Source: Devosia equisanguinis (lineage in GTDB: Bacteria > Pseudomonadota > Alphaproteobacteria > Rhizobiales > Hyphomicrobiaceae). From it: a stretch of DNA of 34,029 nt. The DNA is taken from positions 1 to 34,029 of the forward strand of contig CAMDPA010000002.1 in assembly GCA_945903565.1 (NCBI GenBank), read 5' to 3'. Each line of letters opens with the position of its first letter. Within the stretch, counting starts at the first letter, position 1. This document shows positions 26,631-34,029 of the stretch, piece by piece. Below the pieces are notes generated by a model. That model had not been told where the DNA came from. It saw nothing but the letters and a program-made list of their open reading frames with translations, and did not search any database. The position numbers and the translations under genes were made by a program.

Positions 26631-26651
26631 CTTGGGAGGCGACCTCCCAAG
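26631..26651. repeat. GGGAGG hairpin, copy 2
   Basis: CTTGGGAGG-CGA-CCTCCCAAG is a perfect 9-bp stem with a 3-base loop, in the 124-bp gap between the MetE-like and HpaB-like genes. It shares its core and its CCCAC-CTTCTTT flank with the hairpin at 19290-19308, so the same repeat sits at two gaps of one gene cluster. Confidence 0.5.
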
Positions 26652-26724
26652 CCCACGCACTTCTTTGCCTATCAAAGCGGGAGTTTGGGGGAAATCCAAG
26701 CGAGGAGGGGCGGCCAGCGCCCAA

Positions 26725-27876
26725 CTACTTCGACTGTGGCCAAACTTCGTCGGCGATCTCGACGATGTGGCGGAGCTTCGCCATCTGCTCTTGCTCGGAG
26801 AGGAGATTGCCGCCGGTGTGGCTGGCGAAGCCGCACTGGGCGCTGAGGCACATCTGCTCGAGCGGCATGTACTTCGAGGCTTCTTCCAGGCGCTTTTTGA
26901 TCGCGCTCTTGGCTTCGAGTTGACCGAACTTGGAAGTAACAACGCCAAGCACGATCCGCAGGTTGCCTTTAGGCACGAACCGCAGCGGCGCGAAGTCGCC
27001 CGATCGCGCGTCATCGTACTCGAGGAAGAAGCCGTCGACCTTCAGCGCGTTGAACATCGCTTCGGCGACCGGCTCGTAGCCGCCCTCCGCGTGACCGCGG
27101 CTCAGCGAATTGCCCCGGCACAGATGCACGGTGATCTTCATGTCCTTGGGACGGTCTGCGATCGCGGCGTTGATCAGGCGGGCATACAGGTGGGGCAGCT
27201 TGTCGGGGTCCTCGCCGAGGCTCTTGACCCGGTCGCGCATGCCGGCATCGCAGAGGTAGGCGAGATTGGTGTCGTCGAGCTGCAGATAGCGGCAGCCGGC
27301 GGCGGCGAGGTCCATCACCTCGGCCTTGTAGACGGCGATAATGTCTTCAAAGAACTTGTCCATGTCGGGATAAACGGCGGCATCGACGCCGCCACGCCCG
27401 CCGCGGAAATGCAGCATGCTCGGCGAGGGGATCGTCACCTTAGCCGTGCGCGTCGTTACGCCCTTGAGGAACTCGAACGACTTGCGCTGAATGCCGCCCT
27501 CCGGCCAGCCCAGCCGGGCGACCGTCTTGGGCGTCGGCGGCTGCCAGTCGCGCACGACAGTGCCGACGGGCGTATCGGCCTTGGGATGGGAGACCGATGT
27601 CGGCAACTGCACGACGCCCTTGATCGAGGTCAGGAAGTCGCCCGACCATGATGTGCGGCGGAAGTCGCCGTCGGTAATCGACTTGAGGCCGGCCTGTTCC
27701 TGCATTGCGACGGCGGCGCGGATCAGCCGGTCCTCGACCTCTATGAGAGCGGCCTGGGTGATCTCACCCTTGGCTTTGCGTTCGCGGGCGGTCTTGAGCT
27801 CTGCCGGCCGCAGCAGGCTGCCGACCTGGTCGGCACGGAAGGGGGCGTGGTCGTTGGATTTTGGCGAGGCGGTCAT
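26725..27876 (-). CDS. MetE C-terminal-like zinc methyltransferase (UROD/MetE family)
   Basis: The 383-residue protein corresponds to only the C-terminal catalytic barrel of cobalamin-independent methionine synthase; classical MetE is about twice as long. It begins MTASPKSNDHAPFRADQVGS with the family motif FRADQVGSLLRP. The zinc ligands are visible: H251 and C253 in TVHLCRGN, E286 in FFLEYDD, and C348 in SAQCGFAS. Zinc activates a thiol for alkylation. The co-substrate could be homocysteine, but epoxyalkane:coenzyme M transferase has the same size and fold, so other thiols are possible. It heads the minus-strand cluster, upstream of the HpaB-like gene, and probably starts from a promoter in the 304-bp divergent gap at 27877-28180. 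Confidence 0.9.
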   Translation of the reverse strand: MTASPKSNDHAPFRADQVGSLLRPAELKTARERKAKGEITQAALIEVEDRLIRAAVAMQEQAGLKSITDGDFRRTSWSGDFLTSIKGVVQLPTSVSHPKADTPVGTVVRDWQPPTPKTVARLGWPEGGIQRKSFEFLKGVTTRTAKVTIPSPSMLHFRGGRGGVDAAVYPDMDKFFEDIIAVYKAEVMDLAAAGCRYLQLDDTNLAYLCDAGMRDRVKSLGEDPDKLPHLYARLINAAIADRPKDMKITVHLCRGNSLSRGHAEGGYEPVAEAMFNALKVDGFFLEYDDARSGDFAPLRFVPKGNLRIVLGVVTSKFGQLEAKSAIKKRLEEASKYMPLEQMCLSAQCGFASHTGGNLLSEQEQMAKLRHIVEIADEVWPQSK

Positions 27877-28180
27877 GGTTGGTTGAGCCGTGTCGTTGGT
27901 GGTTGCAGCAAGACGTCCGCGGCGGTCTCGTTTGACGAAGCCTTGGCGCGAGGGAAAATGATGGCGCAGGCCTTACCGCGTTTGGTGGTGGCTTGTCTTG
28001 CTCGCCATCCGCCAACGCGTCAATCCGCCAGGAAGACAAAGCTGCCCGGCGGTGAATGCGTGCCTGATCCTGATCATGGGACGGGTTTCCAATAGGATGC
28101 TTCCCACTGGTGCGCGCAGGCCACCTGATCGTGTAGGGTGTCATATCGCTCAAATGACAACATCGAGGGAACGCATCGCC
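27877..28180. other. Divergent intergenic region, presumed promoters
   Basis: The gap lies between the divergent MetE-like and metallo-hydrolase genes, so it must hold promoters for both. I see no clear -35/-10 pair, operator palindrome or small gene in it. One in-frame ATG at 28154 could extend the metallo-hydrolase by nine codons. Confidence 0.5.
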
Positions 28181-29020
28181 ATGGACCGCGCCGCATCCAT
28201 CACCATTGGCGACATCGAGATCACATCGGTTTGGGACGGTACGCTGAAAGCATCGCTCGATTCGATCCTGCGACTCGATCCCAAGGAAGCTGCCCGGCTT
28301 GTCGCGGCGGAGCATGAGGAAACCGGTGTCGATCCGTTAGTGCTGCCGGTGCGCGCTTTTCTGATCCGCACAGGCAGCCGTCTCGCGCTCGTCGACACCG
28401 GCTCGGGCAATACGAAGGGACCGACCATGGGGCATCTGCCGCGCAGCTTCGCAGCGCTGGGCGTGGCCGCTGGCGATATCGGCTGCGTGCTGATGACCCA
28501 TCTTCACATGGACCATATCGGCGGGCTCATCGACGAGAGCGGGAGGCCGAGCTTTCCCAACGCCGAACTCGTGCTGCACTGCGAAGAAGCCAGCTATTTC
28601 CTCGACACGGCGGAGGACAAGCTCGATGCCCGCTCGCGCCGCAATCTCGATTTTCAGCGCCTGGCCGTCGCCGCTTATGGTGATCGCGTGCGCCGCGTAG
28701 CCGACGGCGAAGGCCTGCCCGGTGTTGTCGCGCGGCTGGCCCCCGGCCACACACCCGGACATACGTGTTGGGAAGTGACGTCGCAGGGAAAGACGGCAGC
28801 GGTGTTCGGCGATGTCGTTCATCTCGGCGCGGTACAATTGGCCCGGCCATCGAGCGCGATGATCTACGACGTCGATGCCAGCCGTGCCGCGCAAACCCGC
28901 AGCGATTTGCTGGCCAGGATTGCGCATGACGACATCCTGGTCGCTGGCGCACACTTGCCGGCCGGGGGGCTCGGCCGGATCGTCAAGGCTGGTGAAGGCT
29001 ACCGCTTCAAGGCTTGTTGA
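28181..29020 (+). CDS. Metallo-beta-lactamase-fold hydrolase
   Basis: This is a zinc hydrolase of the MBL fold, in the lactonase/organophosphate hydrolase-like group by layout. The ATG at 28181 is chosen because GAGGGA precedes it; the spacing of ten bases is a little long. The 279 residues contain the metal motif THLHMDHIGG (H107, H109, D111, H112), H190/H194 in APGHTPGHT, the bridging D211 in VFGDVVH, and H258 near the end. No signal peptide is present, so it is cytoplasmic. It is divergent from the catabolic cluster and overlaps the convergent xdhC by 14 bp. It could open a lactone or ring-cleavage product, but the natural substrate is unknown. Confidence 0.9.
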   Translation: MDRAASITIGDIEITSVWDGTLKASLDSILRLDPKEAARLVAAEHEETGVDPLVLPVRAFLIRTGSRLALVDTGSGNTKGPTMGHLPRSFAALGVAAGDIGCVLMTHLHMDHIGGLIDESGRPSFPNAELVLHCEEASYFLDTAEDKLDARSRRNLDFQRLAVAAYGDRVRRVADGEGLPGVVARLAPGHTPGHTCWEVTSQGKTAAVFGDVVHLGAVQLARPSSAMIYDVDASRAAQTRSDLLARIAHDDILVAGAHLPAGGLGRIVKAGEGYRFKAC

Positions 29021-30083
29021 GTTTGCCGTGCCGTTCGGGCGAGGCCGTATTGTGAGCACCATACAGCACAATCAATGCCTGAGCTGCGATCGATACCGCG
29101 ATTACCGCAGGCTGCTTGCTCTTGATCTCGCCGAGCCCGATTGGGCAAACCACCTGCTCTAAACGCGTGCCCGGCACGCCGTCCCGGGCAAGGCGAGCCA
29201 GCAGCCGCTCGCGTTTGACGCGGGATCCGATCACGCCGAGATAGGCAATACCGCCCGTCTCGAGCAGCGCCCGGCAGATCGCCAGATCGAGGTCGTGCGA
29301 AGCGGTCATGACCGCGTGATATCCACCGGCTGCTGCCGCCCGTGCGATCTCAGCCGGATCGGCGCAGCCGATCGCCCTGACGCCTTGCGGTATGCCGACT
29401 GGGAAATGAGCAGGCTCCAAATCGACCCAGGTCAAATCGAACGGTAGTTCCGCGAGCAGCCTGACAAGCGCTCTTGCGGCTAGACCAGTACCGTAGACAT
29501 AGAACGGCGCACGACGCGCCGCGAACCGCTCCACGACGGCCGGGGCGTCCCCCGGTAGCCCAACCTGAGCAATCGTCAATTGCGGCTCGTTGCGAAACCT
29601 CGCCACCGCCTCATGCCAAGAAGTCGAGATTTCAAAGCCCTCCGCGTGCGGCGATGGCTCGAGAGACGGCAAGACCGGAGGTAGGCCCGCAGCGAAGGGC
29701 CGCGCGAGCAACAGTTCACCTATTTTGTCCGCACGCAGACGAGAGAGTGCTTCGATTTCTCCCGGACCGAACGCCTCAACGAGCAGTACGACGCTGCCGC
29801 CCGTCCGTTCGCCCAGAACGGGGCCGGTCTCGAAGCGCAGCACCGCGCGTGGCCAGCTCGGATTGCTGCCCGGGGCAACGACCTGCGAGATCAGCACGCG
29901 GGCGGACGCGATCGCCTCGCGTTCGATCGCCCCGCGCCCGATCTTGCCTTCCGCCGTGCTCATGGAAACGAGCATGTCGGTACCCGCGGCACGTGGCGTG
30001 GGGCCGCTGACCTCTACGATCACCACACGTGCGGCGGCGCCATCGCGGGCGACACTTTCGGAAATGCGTTGCAGCCAATCCAT
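29007..30083 (-). CDS. XdhC/CoxI-family molybdenum cofactor insertion protein
   Basis: XdhC proteins bind the molybdenum cofactor, help sulphurate it, and deliver it to xanthine dehydrogenase-family enzymes. The start MDWLQRISESVARDG at 30083 is chosen over an in-frame upstream codon with unlikely residues. The 358 residues hold the N-terminal XdhC domain (VIVEVSGPTPRAAGTDMLV) and a C-terminal Rossmann-type XdhC_C domain. That domain has YVYGTGLAARALVRLLAELPF and later GVIGSRVKRERLLARL and CPIGLGEIKSKQP. It is complete. With two molybdenum hydroxylases in the window (19.4-22.2 kb and 31.8 kb onward), it may serve either or both. It has no membrane segment. Confidence 0.92.
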   Translation of the reverse strand: MDWLQRISESVARDGAAARVVIVEVSGPTPRAAGTDMLVSMSTAEGKIGRGAIEREAIASARVLISQVVAPGSNPSWPRAVLRFETGPVLGERTGGSVVLLVEAFGPGEIEALSRLRADKIGELLLARPFAAGLPPVLPSLEPSPHAEGFEISTSWHEAVARFRNEPQLTIAQVGLPGDAPAVVERFAARRAPFYVYGTGLAARALVRLLAELPFDLTWVDLEPAHFPVGIPQGVRAIGCADPAEIARAAAAGGYHAVMTASHDLDLAICRALLETGGIAYLGVIGSRVKRERLLARLARDGVPGTRLEQVVCPIGLGEIKSKQPAVIAVSIAAQALIVLYGAHNTASPERHGKLNKP

Positions 30084-30248
30084 CGCCACGCTTGAAGGTT
30101 GTCTCCCGGTGTTGTCAAAACGCGCGGCGTATCGTGAAGGCCAGCGCATTGGCGGCATTGGTATGGGGGATCGGCGGCGCGCACAAGCTGTTGCCGGGCT
30201 GGCGTTGCCGGATTGCCGCCCACGCTGGCCGCTGTCGTCCGGCGCACA

Positions 30249-31505
30249 TCACGCGATCGCGCGGCCCGTTGTGCAGACACGGACGAGGAACTCCATCAGC
30301 GTGCGCGTCGCGATCTCGACGTCATCGGCTTTGACGGCTTCGTCGGGATGATGGCTGACTCCGCCTTTGCAGCGTACGAACAGCATGCCGATCGGACACA
30401 GCTTGATCATGGCGAGACCGTCATGCCCGGCCCCGCTCGGCAGCCCATAGGCTGTTTGCCCCAGCGCATCGGCGGCGGTTGTCAGATGACTGATGAAGCG
30501 TTGATCGCAGGTCGCGGATTTCTCGCCATATGTCTCGACCATGTTCACGGTCAAGTGGCGGCGGCGGGCAATCGAGCGAAGCTCCTGATCGATCTGCTGG
30601 ATGCCACGGCGGCGCGTTCGATCGACGGGGCTGCGAATGTCGAGCGTCAATATTGCTTCGCCGGCCACGACATTGACGGCGCCCGGCTTCGCGGTGATCT
30701 GGCCGACGGTGGCGACGAGACCGGCGGTTTCTCGTGCCATCCGTTCCACCGCCAGCACCATTTCGGCAGCACCCGCCAGGGCGTCGCGCCGCTGCGGCAT
30801 CGGTACCGTACCCGCGTGACCAGCTTTTCCGGTCACCTCGATGCGAAAACGGTTGGCGCCGCTGATCGCCGTCACCACCCCGATCGGCAGCCCCTCCGCT
30901 TCGAGCACCGGCCCTTGCTCGATGTGAACCTCGACATAACCCAGCACCGCGCCTGGATCGCGAGCTACCTTTTTGAGTTTGGCGGGGTCGCAGCCGAACT
31001 TGGTCAACGCCTCCTTGAGAGGGACGCCATCGGCGTCCTTGATATCGAGCACGTCATCGTCGAGCGTCCCAGCAACCGCGCGCGAGCTCGTCAGGGTTTT
31101 CGGGAAGCGCACTCCCTCCTCGTCGCCGAATGCCAGCACCTCGACCGCAAACGGCAAGCATTTTCCCAGCCGCCGCAACTCCGCCATCGCTTCAATTGCC
31201 AACACGACGCCGAGGCAGCCATCGTAACGGCCCGCGTTGCGCACGGTGTCGATGTGCGAACCGATCAGCAATGTCCTGGCACCGCTCGTGGCGCCATCGG
31301 CCCGGCCGACGACCGTGCCAGCGGCGTCGTGGGACACTGCAAGCCCGGCATCCCTCATCCAGCCGGCCACCACGTCGGCCGCCGCGCGATGCTCCTTCGT
31401 GAGGTAAAGCCGCGTGACCTCGCCGGGAACGCTGGTGATGGCGCCCAGCTGATCCAGGCGCCCCATAATTCTGGCCGCGAGCGTATGTCTGGGCTGACGA
31501 GGCAT
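30249..31505 (-). CDS. M20-family allantoate/N-carbamoyl-L-amino-acid amidohydrolase
   Basis: This is a two-metal amidase of the hydantoinase/carbamoylase branch of peptidase family M20, which cleaves ureido groups, for example in allantoate or N-carbamoyl amino acids. The start MPRQPRHTLAARIMGRL at 31505 is likely; the next methionine (31466) is possible. The 418 residues show metal ligands H84 in LIGSHIDTV, D95 in GRYDG, E130 in FGDEEGVRF and H194 in VEVHIEQGP. The dimerisation domain has TGKAGHAGTVPM, and the late motif is SGAGHDGLAM. The family is firm. The substrate choice (allantoate versus carbamoyl amino acid) is not. It is divergent from the coxS-like gene and shares a 294-bp spacer with it. 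Confidence 0.9.
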   Translation of the reverse strand: MPRQPRHTLAARIMGRLDQLGAITSVPGEVTRLYLTKEHRAAADVVAGWMRDAGLAVSHDAAGTVVGRADGATSGARTLLIGSHIDTVRNAGRYDGCLGVVLAIEAMAELRRLGKCLPFAVEVLAFGDEEGVRFPKTLTSSRAVAGTLDDDVLDIKDADGVPLKEALTKFGCDPAKLKKVARDPGAVLGYVEVHIEQGPVLEAEGLPIGVVTAISGANRFRIEVTGKAGHAGTVPMPQRRDALAGAAEMVLAVERMARETAGLVATVGQITAKPGAVNVVAGEAILTLDIRSPVDRTRRRGIQQIDQELRSIARRRHLTVNMVETYGEKSATCDQRFISHLTTAADALGQTAYGLPSGAGHDGLAMIKLCPIGMLFVRCKGGVSHHPDEAVKADDVEIATRTLMEFLVRVCTTGRAIA

Positions 31506-31799
31506 CCGCCGGTTACGCCGTTCTTGGTCCCGTTCGACGATTAAAACGCTGAAACAGGTGTTGAGTATGTGCTGCACTCCATCTATCCGTCCCAAGATGA
31601 ACCCGCCATATGTTTCGTGACGGTTCGGTTACGGCATGTTGCCAGTCGAACACAGGAATTCCACGTGGCCACGTCCGTTGCCTCCCCCGGCACGATAGGG
31701 CACTGTATGTGCCGCTTCTCACCTCCGGTGGACCGCCATCCCGGCTCATGAGGTTCGTGGAAGCTTGTGCTAGCAAGAGCTCAGCGCCTGGAGATCGTC

Positions 31800-32264
31800 A
31801 TGCCGGAGATTGCCGTCGAGATTAATGGGCGAAGTATCAAGCGGCATGTGGAAGCCAACCTACTGCTCGCCGACCTGTTGCGCCGCGACATGGGGCTGAC
31901 CGGCACGCATGTCGGATGCGACACCGCGCAGTGCGGCGCATGCACGGTGCATATCGACGGAAACGCCGCCAAGGCCTGCAATGTCTTTGCCGTGCAAGTC
32001 GACGGCGCGAATGTAACGACCATCGAAGGTCTATCGAAGGGCGCCGACTTACACCCCGTCCAGGCGGCCTTCAAGGAAGCGCATGGCCTGCAGTGTGGCT
32101 TCTGCACGCCTGGCATGGTGATGGCGGCGGTTGATCTCCTGACCAAGAACCCGAGCCCGACCGAGGCCGAGATCCGCGCTGGTCTCAAGGGCAATATCTG
32201 CCGCTGTACGGGCTATCACAACATCGTCAAGGCCGTGCAGATCGCGAGCGGGCAAATCGTTTGA
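31800..32264 (+). CDS. CoxS-like (2Fe-2S) subunit of the second molybdenum hydroxylase
   Basis: This small iron-sulphur subunit starts [18 protein letters not shown], with GGAG seven bases before the ATG at 31800. The 154 residues contain both cluster motifs: [10 protein letters not shown] with a later KAC, and LQCGFCTPG with ICRCTGYHN. All cysteines are in place. It precedes the large subunit by 97 bp, which hold an imperfect hairpin. The S-then-L order is that of form II cox clusters (coxSLM), and coxM would be expected just beyond the window. It is unrelated in position to the first small subunit at 21703 but clearly a paralogue. Confidence 0.94.
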   Translation: MPEIAVEINGRSIKRHVEANLLLADLLRRDMGLTGTHVGCDTAQCGACTVHIDGNAAKACNVFAVQVDGANVTTIEGLSKGADLHPVQAAFKEAHGLQCGFCTPGMVMAAVDLLTKNPSPTEAEIRAGLKGNICRCTGYHNIVKAVQIASGQIV

Positions 32265-32266
32265 CC

Positions 32267-32319
32267 GAGTGGGAAGTGACGCACGATGCGCCCTCGACAC
32301 CTTTCCACTTTCCCCACTC
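32267..32319. repeat. GAGTGGG/CCCACTC inverted repeat between the CoxS- and CoxL-like genes
   Basis: GAGTGGGAAGTG (32267-32278) and CACTTTCCCCACTC (32306-32319) are near-perfect inverted copies, followed by further CACCACTC units. The element resembles the microrepeat hairpin between sucA and sucB (4235-4357). Both lie between subunit genes of one enzyme. Confidence 0.5.
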
Positions 32320-32361
32320 ACCACTCTCAATTCCCTACTCCCTCGAACTAGAGGATTCTCC

Positions 32362-34029
32362 ATGCCCCCCAACCCAACCGGCATCGGCGCCGCTGTTAAA
32401 CGCCGCGAGGATTTCCGCTTCCTCAAGGGGCTCGGCCGTTATACCGACGACATCGAGATCGCCCAACAGACGCACTGCTATTTCCTGCGCGCGAGCGTCG
32501 CTCATGCCCGCATCGAGGTCATCGACACAAGGCTTGCGAAGGCTGCGCCCGGCGTGATCGCGATCTACACCCAAGCCGATATCGACGCGTCCGGTCCGGT
32601 TGGCGGCATTCCATGCGGCTGGCTCATCACCAGCAAGGACGGGAGTCCAATGAAGGAGCCCAAGCACCCGATCCTCGCATCGGGCAAGGTGCGCCACGTC
32701 GGCGATCCCATCTTGGCGGTGATCGCGGAGACGCTGGCCGAGGCCAAGGCGGCGGCCGAGCTGGTGCACTTGGACATGACCGAACTCAGCCCTGTCATCG
32801 ACATGAAGAAGGCGATCTCGGCCGGTGCTGGTACGCCCGTCCACGACGAGGCGCCTGATAACCTGTGCTACGATTGGGAGCTGGGCGATAAAGCCGCTGT
32901 CGATGCCGCGTTCGCCAAGGCTGCGCACATCACCAAGATTGATCTGGTCAACAATCGACTCGTGCCCAATGCGATTGAGCCGCGCGCCGCGATCGGTCAC
33001 TACGAGATCGCGACCGGCGATTACACGCTCTACACCACCAGCCAGAACCCGCACGTCATCCGCCTGCTGATGGGCGCGTTCGTGTTGCAGATTCCCGAAC
33101 ACAAGTTGCGCGTTTATGCGCCCGACGTCGGCGGCGGTTTCGGCTCGAAGATCTACCACTACGCGGAAGAAGCGCTCGTGACCTGGGCGTCGAAGCAGAT
33201 CCTTCGCCCGGTCAAGTGGACGGCGGAACGCTCGGAATCGTTTGTTTCTGACGCACACGGCCGCGATCACGTCACGCACGCGGAAATGGCGTTCGACAAG
33301 GACGGCACTATTCTCGCGCTGAAGTGCGAGACACTCGCCAATATGGGCGCGTATCTGTCGACGTTCGCGACGTGCGTACCGACATGGCTGCACGGTACAC
33401 TGCTGGCCGGCCAATACCGCACGCCGGCGATCCACTGCAACGTCAAGGCGGTGTTCACGAACACGGTGCCGGTCGATGCCTATCGCGGTGCGGGCCGTCC
33501 CGAGGCGACATTTATTCTCGAGCGGACACTGAGCAAGGCGGCGGCGGAGCTCGGTATCGACCAGGCCGAAATCCGGCGCCGCAACTTCATCCGGCCCGAC
33601 CAGTTCCCGTATCAGACGCCGGTGGCCGTCGTGTACGATACCGGCGATTACGGCGCGAGCATGGATCTGGCGCTGAAGATGGCCGACTACGCCGGCTTCG
33701 AAGCTCGCCGTGCCGCCGCGAAGGTCAAAGGCAAACTGCGCGGCGTGGGGGTCGCCAGCTACATCGAAGCCTGCGGCATCGCGCCGTCGAGCCTCGTCGG
33801 CTCGCTCGGCGCCCGTGCCGGACTGTTCGAGGCCGCAACCGTGCGCGTCAATCCGACCGGAAGTGTCACCGTTTTGACGGGCTCGCACAGCCACGGCCAG
33901 GGCCACGAAACGACGTTTGCCCAGGTCGTCGCGGACAAGCTCGGTATCCCCATCGAGAGTGTCGATATCGTCCACGGCGACACCGCGCGCGTACCTTTCG
34001 GCCTGGGCACCTATGGCTCGCGATCGATC
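32362..34029 (+). CDS. CoxL-like large subunit, form II type (3' end beyond window)
   Basis: This is the molybdenum-binding subunit of an aerobic CO dehydrogenase/aldehyde oxidase-type enzyme. The frame runs from the ATG at 32362 to the window edge without a stop, 556 codons of an expected 750-800. The N terminus [20 protein letters not shown] and [11 protein letters not shown] are typical of CoxL. The cofactor motif GGGFGSK is at 257-263. The loop over the molybdenum site reads [10 protein letters not shown] (A373 to R379), the form II signature, rather than the AYRCSFR of proven form I CO dehydrogenases. CO oxidation by form II enzymes is doubtful, and other aldehydes or aromatics are likely. 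QGHETTF near residue 513 is the conserved Gln region. Start and frame are certain. Confidence 0.93.
   Translation, partial: MPPNPTGIGAAVKRREDFRFLKGLGRYTDDIEIAQQTHCYFLRASVAHARIEVIDTRLAKAAPGVIAIYTQADIDASGPVGGIPCGWLITSKDGSPMKEPKHPILASGKVRHVGDPILAVIAETLAEAKAAAELVHLDMTELSPVIDMKKAISAGAGTPVHDEAPDNLCYDWELGDKAAVDAAFAKAAHITKIDLVNNRLVPNAIEPRAAIGHYEIATGDYTLYTTSQNPHVIRLLMGAFVLQIPEHKLRVYAPDVGGGFGSKIYHYAEEALVTWASKQILRPVKWTAERSESFVSDAHGRDHVTHAEMAFDKDGTILALKCETLANMGAYLSTFATCVPTWLHGTLLAGQYRTPAIHCNVKAVFTNTVPVDAYRGAGRPEATFILERTLSKAAAELGIDQAEIRRRNFIRPDQFPYQTPVAVVYDTGDYGASMDLALKMADYAGFEARRAAAKVKGKLRGVGVASYIEACGIAPSSLVGSLGARAGLFEAATVRVNPTGSVTVLTGSHSHGQGHETTFAQVVADKLGIPIESVDIVHGDTARVPFGLGTYGSRSI

Noticed and set aside
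26601-27014. N-terminal extension of the HpaB-like frame
   Set aside because: It overlaps the MetE-like gene in another frame, and the start at 26600 has a good GGAGG site.
31506-31799. Possible short gene in the coxS-like upstream region
   Set aside because: Short frames show no protein-like pattern. The region most likely holds divergent promoters, but no clear -35/-10 pair was found.
32335-33975. A 546-codon antisense frame at the right end
   Set aside because: The plus strand here encodes a CoxL-type protein with GGGFGSK and AYRGAGR; the antisense frame is a shadow.

Overview
This window looks like chromosomal DNA of a GC-rich alphaproteobacterium, most likely Hyphomicrobiales (Bradyrhizobiaceae/Xanthobacteraceae-like). 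The evidence is a clustered sucD-sucA-sucB-lpd set, an lspA gene followed by a Rhizobiales-type lipoprotein, many xanthine dehydrogenase/CoxL-family genes, and abundant palindromic intergenic repeats. The placement is inferred from gene order and protein character, not from a marker gene. No tRNA, rRNA or CRISPR array was seen.

Left part (1-10.4 kb, minus strand). An integrase cut by the window edge is followed by the 2-oxoglutarate dehydrogenase set, in transcription order sucD (succinyl-CoA synthetase alpha), sucA (E1), sucB (E2) and lpd (E3). This core block carries insertions. A VapBC-like pair and an orphan tricarboxylate-type binding protein lie where sucC would be expected. A 133-aa orphan gene and a DUF4160/DUF2442 pair lie between sucB and lpd.

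Middle (10.4-17.8 kb). A palindromic repeat of about 164 bp precedes ada (alkylation response). Next come a conserved lipoprotein and lspA on the minus strand, then a divergent FHA-FHA-PP2C module with no kinase in the window, and an unlisted 38-aa membrane protein gene convergent with the phosphatase. maiA follows; its last 58 bp reappear 1.24 kb downstream as a diverged copy. The two copies bracket an MNT/HEPN (MntA/HepT-type) pair and a second, incomplete copy of the palindromic repeat, so this is probably a small acquired island.

Right part (17.8-27.9 kb, minus strand). Nine co-directional genes look like a catabolic cluster: MetE-like zinc methyltransferase, HpaB-family flavin monooxygenase, NMT1-type ABC importer (binding protein, ATPase, permease), a two-subunit molybdenum hydroxylase, DoxX and a meta-cleavage-type alpha/beta hydrolase. 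A plausible reading is uptake, demethylation or C-S chemistry, hydroxylation and hydrolysis of an aromatic or heteroaromatic compound. The substrate cannot be read from the sequence.

Right end (28.1-34 kb). A metallo-beta-lactamase-fold hydrolase, XdhC (molybdenum-cofactor accessory protein) and an allantoate/N-carbamoyl-amino-acid amidohydrolase precede a second molybdenum hydroxylase in coxS-coxL order. Its large subunit has the AYRGAGR loop of form II CoxL proteins and runs off the window.
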